Of a DNA stretch of 64,000 nucleotides, positions 56,301 through 64,000 are shown piece after piece. Numbering within the stretch: position 1 is the stretch's first letter; each line of letters opens with the position of its first letter. The DNA is taken from the NCBI GenBank assembly GCA_030248065.1, contig JASAMV010006365.1, positions 1 through 64,000 on the forward strand, written 5' to 3'. The position numbers and the translations under genes were made by a program. The stretch comes from Rhynchonema sp. JSB1_4 (lineage: Eukaryota > Nematoda > Chromadorea > Monhysterida > Xyalidae). Below the pieces are notes generated by a model. It saw only the letters and a program-made list of their open reading frames with translations, was not told the origin of the DNA and did no database searches.

Positions 56301-59300
56301 GCCAGGGCATCGTCAGTTCGAATGCGCTGTGTATGGAATTTGAATCCTACGATGTACATGTAAAGGTAAAGGCGTTCCGCAGAATTTAGGCTCCGCGATG
56401 GACCTACCAACAACCCGTTGCCGGTGACTCTAATGGGTAGGTGCCTGTTACCCGCAGCAATTGCTGCTTCCCATTTACCGACCCTTCTCAGGGATGGAAG
56501 GCTGGGTTGACCCACGACACCACTTTGATGTTGCTCCGTCCGCTGGGGGTTGATCCCAGAACTAACCAGGCCAAACACTGCTTAGCCTGCCAGATCGGAC
56601 GGTGTACACACGAGCAAACGTGGTATGGGTGTAACAACTATCATTGTTATCATGCCCATCGACATCGCCGTGGATAAATGATTCGCACCAAAAGTTGTTT
56701 GTGACCCAACTGAAGTCGCTCCTTTTTCTCTATTTCAGACTAAATCACCCACTCTCGCATCTGTCATGTACACTTTGTGCGGTCGCCTACACGCACTTAT
56801 GCCGCGCGTCATGCACTTTGGTCAAGTGTCGTCCAACAGCAAAGCTGCCGATCGTTGGTTTTTCTTTTCTTTTTGTTTTTTTTTGCCGTAAACAATCTGT
56901 CTTGCTCGGTTAATTGAGCTTTCTTTTGTATAAAGGATGTGATAAGCGATGTGCTGATGTTGCTAATTTTGGCCGGCGTAAAATATGTTCACTTTAGTTC
57001 CGTGTGAACACGCTGGTCCAAATTGGGGACATCGCCAAATTTCAAAATATATCTCTTTGCATAAAAAGTCGCATGATGAAGGCAGATAGCATCCAATCAT
57101 AAAGTTCGATAGTCTGGCTACTATACTTCTGCCAACAATCATAGTCGCCTAACGTTTCATTTCAGCCCACAAAATTCGCAGCTTCCTAATTGTATTTCGT
57201 TTGCACAGGTGCCATTCCGCCCATCTACGCATCAATCACAGGTGATCCGGTACCGAATTTTGTGTCGGGAGCGATGCATCTGAAGAGTGTCTCGTCGATT
57301 GACCAAGTGTCCGGCCGTTTGGTCTACGCTGTTGAGGTCACCAAAGACTAGCTTCAGCTTGTTTTTCAGTGCGCCCGCTGTAAAAATGAACTATCTTTGA
57401 ATAAGTTTACTTTGACATTTATATGTTTTTAGTTGAGCAGTAAAATCTGCTCGAGGTCCTTTTTGGGAGTCAATTGGCCAGAGGTGTTCGCACCGACGAG
57501 GCCTGGCACCTCGCCCGTCTGTGAAAACAGGCCGAAACGGGCAAAACTCACTGCTGTTATCATATGACATTTCAGGCATTACTATCGCGTGGTGGTTGTA
57601 TGTCCGGAATGCTGTCGGAAGCGAGGCCCAATGCGTGGCTCAGTTGGTTGGCGCATGTTACAAGACTCTATCACGCCAGCATTGATGGTTAGCTGATGTT
57701 TCATCCGTTTTAAATTAAAATTTAAGTCTGAATTCAAAAGGTGATATGCGCCAAAGGGCACTAGCATCGATGGTCTCCACATTTCTCTTAAAAACCAATA
57801 CAAATCAGCATAGGGTCTTGTTGTGCAAATGTTGAAAAGTAACAAACACTTTCCACCTTTTCGAAGTGAAGTGATAAAAATTCTGACTGAAATTTCAAGT
57901 CTACAGGCATGTCGCTGGTGTGCGTCACGCTGGAGCAACTGGTGAACTGCGTTGATGTGCATTACAACGAGTTGTACCTGCCGGATGCATTCCAAGAATT
58001 GTATAGCGCGTTCGCCGAACGAAGGGCCAATGGAGAAGCGATCGATCCAGTTGATATCATATTGAAGGACCCGACTTATGTTCGCGTGGCAAAGGTATTG
58101 TGTGTGTGTGTGTGTGTGTTTATTGATTGGTGATCTTTGGTGTACCAACTTGTGCACCGTGTTGCGCGTTATGCCAATTCAAAAGCATAGTAACACTACG
58201 CCAACACGAGCCGAGCCCGATTTCGGAGGTGGTAGATTAGAGAAACATTCATACTTGGCTGCTGATTAGGGAAATGTTACACGTTGTAGAATACAACGTG
58301 GTGCATGATGATTTTCTCTTTCTATTCGTTTTGTAAGCACACCGCCTCCGAAATCGGGCTCGTGTTGGCGTAGTTTGCCTTTGCCGATGCTTGTAAGGTG
58401 CTGCGTATGCACCACCAACGGGCATGATAACAGTGCAGTGACAGTGCATCCGATCATCTATGGCTCTTCGCAACAAACGCAGTGATGTTTTACGATCACA
58501 AGGTTAATTTGCAATTGTGCTGGAGTCACTACTGTGTGCATTCTCACCGACGATGACCTATTGCACCGACCCGTCAACGTCATAACCCACCATCATGTCA
58601 CTGTTGGCAATGTACCCAACTTGAAATAGTAGGCTAGAGCAGGCATGTGTCCTTGAAATATCAGGCAATCATCACGCCGACGCGTATCAAACTGTTGCCG
58701 TGCGAGATTCTGGCGGGCAATCGGGTACTGCGTGAGTTCGGGCCCGAGCACGCGATGCGGGTCACATTTCGGGACGACGATGGAGAAGAGTTGGGCAGAA
58801 AGGGGGCGCATTTGCAGGAGGCGCCGTTCTCTTGGAAGGATAGAAGCAATGATGACGAACAAGAAGACTGGTGTGTTTAAAATATTCTGCGACTCTTTGA
58901 TTTCTGTAGCGACTTTGTGGCACAATTGTTATTGACGGGCATGTTAAGTTGATAATGTGGTATATGCATGACATGACAGTGTTGCTACATGCCTATAGTA
59001 TTTTTCGCATGCCAGTCACAAGTACATATATTTCATAACCGATTTTTTAATGAATCCGTTTAGCCATGCTGTTTCTAATGTGCTTCTATGCTTAGTCAAA
59101 CTGTTCTGAATTTCACAGGTTCGCCTTGGTGCGAGCCCGTATCTGTTCGACATTGAAGAACACCCTTCGCATAGCCGGCCGTGACAACGAATTCCTGGGC
59201 TGGTCGAGCTCACAGATGCGCACGCATGGTCTGTTTATCGAATATCTGGCCTTTCATTTCGGTTGATTTCGATTTCGTTTAATTTAGATGGTTTCTGTGC

Positions 59301-62300
59301 AAGCAACAGGAAATAAAAAGCAGACGTTCTGGTCGTGTTTGTAAAAATACACAGCTCAGCGTCCCCTAGCTGGTCAAGAACCTTTACGCTGGTCAAAGTT
59401 AGTGTCACCAATGCACAAACAGACATCATACATGAAAACATGATGCCCGTCCGCGTTGTATTCGGAATCGCAGAACGTTTCGAGATCGCTTAAAATCTTC
59501 ACACCAATTTTTCGTCGTCGGCAGGCTGCTATCTGTTCGCGCGTCATTTCGACGACACCAAACGACGAATGATCAGCGCGCAGACTGTGCTCGACAACAT
59601 TGGATTGTGCGTTAATAGAGACAACAAGTTGACCGTGCCCAAGTACATGAGCAAAATTGGACTCAGTTTCACGCAGTCGCAGGTTGGTCTTGAACGGGGA
59701 TACGAATAAAATGTGGGTATGAAGTTGTCGCGGCTGCATTACCGTTGGCTGCAGCCTTTTTTTCAAAATCTGTTGGCTCAAGGTGAGACTTGAGATTTGG
59801 CTTTGACTTTTGCTCACAGTTTGGCCGGTAAAAAAGCTTTTTGAGTAATCGTTGTATTTGAACATCAGTTATGCCCCCTTTTTTCCGCCATTGTGTGTTA
59901 TTCGTCACACGTTGGAGGAACGGTGAAGCTTTTTGATTCTGACATTGATCTATGACAACGAAGGCTAACACGATGAAACAGTGTCCGAAAATCAGCAAAA
60001 ATTACAGCGTCTTGTCACATTTGCTATCATGCCCAATGTGCAAATGACCCTGAGCCTTGCGATAGTCCCCAATGTCACCGAAGACCTACTCTAGTCTCAA
60101 AGAAAAGCAGATTTGTTTCCGAAACCACAAATCACGCTTTTTTCAGCCGGGCATCCAATTATCGACCCGTGATTTCCGCATCGACCCTGACGTGTTGTCC
60201 AGCAACGGTGATTACATCATGTCCGATGGTGTTGGTCGCATTTCGCCTGAATTTGCACGCAGACTCTGTGAAACATCAGGATTGACGGATGTGAGCGCCA
60301 TTGCACCGATTAGTGCCTTTCAGGTGGGATATGGTATGTACTTTGAATGTTTCTATTGAATCACACCGGACTGTGACCTGACGCGCCACACAGGGCCTTC
60401 GGATTCATACGGTATTCAGCGCAGATATATCATTTTTGTTTAGCATGTAATTTAGGACTGGAGACTACCACTGTGCAGGAAAAACTAAGCCGCCACACGG
60501 CTCCACTTTGGATCCGTTTACTCAGCCCACGCTCATCGGCGGAAAAATAGAACTGCACTTTGACAACCAACGAACATGAACCATCTGATAAGCTGCAAGC
60601 TGATGTTTCCCAAAATCCGCTGCTTAAACCAATTTTCCAGTGTTTGCCGCCGATTTCCAGATCCGAATGGAGGGTTTCATCAAAGGCATGCTTAGCGTCG
60701 ACCCAACGTTGCCTGATCGTCAGGGTGTGCACGTTGTGTTCCGCGAATCGATGAAAAAATTCGATGCCCCATCGCGATGTCTGCTACCAACCGCACGCTA
60801 CAACCTCGAACACGTCAAGTACAGCATGCCGTGCGCTGTGTATCTGAATAGACCGCTGGTCACCATTGTGGATCAGGTACACCTCTGGGGGTCTGGCTGG
60901 CTCTGGCTTTGTGCAGTAAGGCTAAATCAAGACCAGATATCTTGGACGTGGGCAATTTGTCTAATGGGCATGATAACAATGGTGAAAGATGCCAAACATG
61001 TGAAGGCTGGTTGGTAAGCCGATAAGGAAAAGAATGACTGTGGATGTTTTAGCGCTGACGATGACCTGGTGCACGTTCAATCTTACGTTACGCGTTGAGT
61101 ACGAGTTGACTGAGACCCTTTGGGTTTGGACAGCGTTGGTTGGAGGACAGAAAATAAAATAATAAAATATATCGTAAACGGTCCAGAACGCCGAACACCA
61201 ATCGACACCCGTGCACGCGGGCGTTACGAAACATGTTGTAAACCTGTTGAACGACGAATTGTTGGGCGCCGCCGATCTGTTGCTCGATGACAAGGCTGCC
61301 ACGGACGCTCTTGTCACGCGGACGCCTCGACGATTTCAGTACAAACAGATTGCCGATGCTGATGTTTCATTGACTCGGGAGCCGTTCTTTCGCGAAATGC
61401 TGGTCACCATCTACGAACACGACATGCGTGAGTTTCTTCATTGATTGATTTGCTTTATTTGGGCTCTTTGCTGACATCGCAGCGTCTGCTGTTGTGTTGT
61501 GGACTGCCGGTTTAAAAAAGGAGCAAACATTCACAGAGTGTGTATGAAAAAAACTCACTTTTTACCCAAACCAACACTATTTCCCTCCATTTTGCACAGA
61601 TCTACGTCTGCACAAGGCCAAGATCCTGATCCCGATGGACGAGGGTCGCACAATGTACGGCATAATGGACGAATTTGGCGTGCTGAATCAGGGACAGGTG
61701 TTCGTGCAGTATTCGCTGGATCCGAGTCGGCCCGGACATCGGAATAATTTGAGAATCGTGCACGGTTTGTATGTATGTTTGTTTTCTGGGGTCTCGTGGC
61801 CATCTGGTGCCTTCGCACTGATGATGACCTGGTGCACCGCACGTCTGTGAGCGCTGTCGTCGGTTGTGAACGTGAGGTTTGTAGGTGGCGAAATGGGAGT
61901 ACGAGGGATTGTACAAGCGAAATGTGAAATTGACTCAGAACTTCCGCCATGCCCTATCATCAATAGAAACATTGTTTCCTCCATGCAGGTCGCGTGATGG
62001 TGACAAAGAACCCTTGTCTGGTGGCCGGTGACGTGCGCCTTCTGGAGGCTGTCAACTCGACAAAAGCTGTGGCCAAACTGGGTCATCTCTATGACGTCAT
62101 TGTGTTTCCACAGAAAGGTGATGTTTCAAATAAGATAGCTTTGGAACATTGCTGTCGCTCGTGTCAGAATTGGGACAGCATACTATCTTTATAATGCAGT
62201 TATCCTCTTCATCGGGATATCCTCATTTTAGCCCCCTACGCTTGTTAGTCTGTCATGAGCTTTCTGCGGGTCAGTGTTCTTTATAATCGCGAATTGTTCG

Positions 62301-63827
62301 CGTCATGACGCTCTTCGGCACTAATCTGTCGCACTCATAAACATAATCGTCAAAATTTCCTTTCCATTTCAGGCGCACGCCCGCATCCGGACGAGATGGC
62401 GGGTTCGGATCTTGACGGCGACGAGTTTTCGGTGTTTTGGGACGGCCGGCTGATGTTTCAACACAACGAACAACCGATGAAATTCGACGACTACGCGCAT
62501 GGAAAGAAGGAGTTGTCAATCACGGTGCGTATGACTGTGGGCTGAAATAAAGTGTTGGTTTTTGGCCGTTTTAATGGGCCGTACGTCAACGTCAGCGCGA
62601 GGAAACTAATGTCAGCGGTTACTTTGGTAATCAATTAGTGCGCATGCACCAACTTTGATTACTTTTGTGGGCTTTCTGATCGGGTTTGATCACTTTAACA
62701 CGCTCATTTGATATTTCACGTTGCAGCAAGAGCAAGTGGTCGACTTTTTCGCCAAAAACATCGAAAAGAACAACTTGGGTCAGATCGCTATTGCCCATTT
62801 GGTGACCGCCGATTACAAGTCGTTGCGCAGTGATGACTGCGGCACACTAGCCAGGGCACACTCGATGGCTGTGGACTTCAATAAAACCGGTCGGTTTTAT
62901 TTTGCTTATCATTTTAAAAAATCGGCACAAACTTTTTTGTTTCCGCGCGGACTTCGGGTTTGTTTTCAGGTGTGTTGCCTGACAGTGACGAAATGCGAAA
63001 GCTGAACCCGCGCAAGAAGCCGGATTTTCTCGAGGATCCGCGCAAACCGATATATGAAAGCAGGCGATTGCTGGGCGAGTTGTTTCGGTGAGCAGTAATG
63101 ACGATTAAAAATTATATTAATTGGATGTTTTTTTCGGCGTTTAGTTGTCTTTTTCTTTTCAAAACTCAATTTTCTTCTACCAGAATAGGGAGGGAGCAAA
63201 CCACAGGCGAAAACCAAAAAACCCCCAAAAAAAAAAAAAAAAAATAAAAAAAAACCCCCCCCCCCTTGTACATATGCTGTTTTCTTGGCAATCTGCACTT
63301 TGTATGTATCGGTATATGAGAACAGTGTAAAATCGTGGATTTGGTGACCCTATGTCAGATTAGGCACAGAGAGGTTCACCCTATAAGCGGTCGGCCAGAT
63401 TGTCCCGAAACCCGAAATACGAATTTTCTAAATGTCGGTGTTTCGGGTTTCGAAAAAATCCCGAAACACAAAGCATGGTGTTCGAAAATGGTTGGGTTTT
63501 CCTACCGTATTACTGACGCGAACATTTTATACAGGCAGCATTGATATCAGTATACATACAATGAGAAAAGTTGTGTCTCAGGCCTATCTGCTGAGCCCTA
63601 CAATAAAGCTGCGCTCGCTATACATGAACACAGTGGACTGTATTCAACAAAATTGCAGCAAAACACGCGCGGTGGAAAGCGTGAGCGAGACGGTGGAGAG
63701 TCATTCCGAGTTCGCGATGGATGTCGATCTACGCACAGCAGCACAGCTCACAGGCGAGGACAGCCGGGCACGTGACATCAACGGCATGGTGCACACTGAA
63801 TATCAGTTGTTCTCCACTGCTGTTCAG
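50340..63827 (+). CDS. Cellular RNA-dependent RNA polymerase (RNAi amplification), 3' end outside window
   Basis: About 20 exons chain in phase: 50340-50591, (50725-50853), 50857-51170, 53137-53276, 54528-54703, 54855-55179, 57209-57336, 57576-57687, 57907-58094, 58665-58870, 59119-59228, 59525-59682, 60147-60323, 60661-60876, 61187-61427, 61600-61764, 61989-62117, 62373-62524, 62727-62889, 62970-63087 and 63551-63827, about 1,290 codons. Family hallmarks of eukaryotic RdRPs (QDE-1/EGO-1/RRF type) run in order: ITPTRIKLLPCEI with NRVLREFG, GRDNEFLGWSSSQMR, MSDGVGRIS, IRMEGFIKGML, SLTREPFFREML, DEFGVLNQGQVFVQYS, the catalytic AGSDLDGDEFSVFWD (DLDGD at 62408-62422), then CGTLARAHSMAVDFNKTG and a C-terminal RRLLGELFR. 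Such enzymes make secondary siRNA precursors from RNA templates. The status of the second exon is open (TAG at 50854). The gene probably continues past 64000. Confidence 0.93.
51252..52939. mobile_element. Mutator-like non-autonomous element, 1.7 kb
   Basis: Ends CCTTTTTCACTAGACTGCAT and ATGCAGTCTAGGGAAAAAGG are inverted repeats. TGCATTCGG stands on both sides (51243-51251 and 52940-52948), a 9-bp target duplication as in Mutator-like elements. About a dozen AGACTGCAT or TTGACTGCAT units crowd the first 300 and last 150 bases in mirrored orientation, like subterminal transposase-binding repeats. The interior has no long frame. It lies in the RdRP intron at 51171-53136. Confidence 0.8.
53410..54160. 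mobile_element. Mutator-like element, about 750 bp
   Basis: The direct 10-bp repeat TGTGGCAGTA flanks it (53400-53409 and 54161-54170). The ends GTGTAGTTCCTGG and CCAAGAACTACAC are inverted. The interior is GC-skewed with GGGTATCTATCTCGAGT and TTTTAGGCC words repeated several times. No transposase. It lies in the next RdRP intron (53277-54527). Confidence 0.7.
55218..55743. mobile_element. Fold-back element, about 525 bp
   Basis: GGCAATCTAGCCGCTGATGT and CGCGAAATCTACAGTATACC on the left are answered by GTATACTGTAGATTTCGCG and ACATCAGCGGCTGGATTGCC on the right. The arms are about 250 bases, pairing well, around a centre near 55478 with TTTTACGCTGGTCAAA. The TTTACGCTGGTCAAA word also occurs at 31511 and 59380. 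It lies in the RdRP intron 55180-57208. Confidence 0.85.
58196..58381. mobile_element. 185-bp MITE, full copy in RdRP intron
   Basis: Terminal inverted repeats: CTACGCCAACACGAGCCGAG on the left, and CTCCGAAATCGGGCTCGTGT with TGGCGTAGTTTGCCTT on the right. The interior ATGATGATTTTCTCTTTCTA matches the PGAM5-intron copy (18419-18603, opposite orientation) and the truncated TMEM59-intron copy (31042-31137). Confidence 0.88.
63218..63267. repeat. Homopolymer A and C runs
   Basis: AACCCCC-AAA words lead into about 17 consecutive A, one T, nine A and eleven C. It lies in the last RdRP intron seen (63088-63550). Long poly(A)/poly(C) runs of this kind are often mis-sized in assemblies. Confidence 0.85.
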
Positions 63828-64000
63828 GTTTGTCAGCTGGTTTTTACGGGCGTCTTGATTGTGTTCATCTGGCGGGCGTAGTCACGGTGCTTTTTTGTGT
63901 TCTTGTAATAAAAATATCCGTACCAGGCTGCACTTGGTGCGGGCCAATCAAACTGCAACGTCATGGCGTAACATCACGCAGCGTCAGGGCTGATAACTTG
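63828..64000. other. Probable start of the next RdRP intron, window edge
   Basis: CAG|GTTTGT at 63825-63833 reads as a donor after in-phase coding sequence (EYQLFSTAVQ). If it is not used, the frame continues to a TAG at 63881 (VCQLVFTGVLIVFIWRA). A candidate acceptor ACCAG|GCTGCACTTG at about 63928 would open an in-phase exon of 14 residues before TAA. I cannot decide between these. Confidence 0.4.

Noticed and set aside
57337..57352. Stop codon after VEVTKD ending a separate gene at 57.35 kb
   Set aside because: A donor (GAG|GTCACC) at 57336 joins in phase to the exon at 57576 (ALLSRGG), continuing the RdRP domain.
63432..63550. RdRP exon starting at the TATACAG acceptor at about 63537
   Set aside because: That acceptor puts TGA in frame with the previous exon. 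The ATATCAG acceptor just before 63551 keeps the frame open.
1..64000. CRISPR array, rRNA genes, bacterial operon or viral genome
   Set aside because: No spaced direct repeats, rRNA signatures or compact same-strand gene blocks are present. The genes are intron-split animal genes.

Overview
The window is animal nuclear DNA. Genes are split by GT-AG introns of roughly 50 to 3,300 bp, intergenic DNA is full of short inverted-repeat elements, and no bacterial-style operon is seen. A cellular RNA-dependent RNA polymerase together with ionotropic-receptor-like genes points to an ecdysozoan-type invertebrate (nematode, tardigrade and chelicerate lineages keep such polymerases). The exact taxon cannot be fixed from sequence alone. 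All exon models below were built by hand from reading frame, splice consensus and phase. Most chain through without a phase conflict, but single boundaries may be off by a few bases.

Layout. 0.5-2.2 kb: a short ionotropic-receptor-like gene (+). 3.8-4.8 kb: the last two exons of a PLD3-type phospholipase D/exonuclease (+), with no N-terminal half in view. 5.6-9.8 kb: a four-exon gene (-) for a small type I membrane protein with a PPPY motif and an acidic tail. 11.9-20.4 kb and 21.3-24.8 kb: two tandem PGAM5 mitochondrial phosphatase genes (+). The third intron of the first holds a complete antisense ionotropic-receptor-like gene (15.2-17.6 kb). 27.7-34.0 kb: an eleven-exon TMEM59-family gene (+). 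34.8-36.1 kb: a PEBP-family gene (-). 36.4-38.1 kb: a secreted coiled-coil/proline-rich protein gene (-). 41.4-44.1 kb and 45.1-48.2 kb: tandem paralogs, each with ten exons of identical length, for a four-helix membrane protein with a large ectodomain. 50.3-63.8 kb: a cellular RdRP of about 20 exons with the DLDGD catalytic motif, probably running off the right edge.

Introns and spacers carry many non-autonomous elements: two hAT-like MITEs with 8-bp target duplications, one Harbinger-like MITE, two Mutator-like elements with 9-10-bp duplications, a 185-bp MITE family present in three genes, and several long near-perfect fold-back palindromes of up to 1.1 kb. The most unusual signal is a short word, TGATGTTTCA. 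By eye it occurs about 15 times on both strands, in exons and introns alike, and 9 of those copies lie inside the RdRP gene. The genes do not form one pathway. The RdRP (RNAi amplification) sits among elements whose palindromes would yield dsRNA if transcribed, which is suggestive but unproven.
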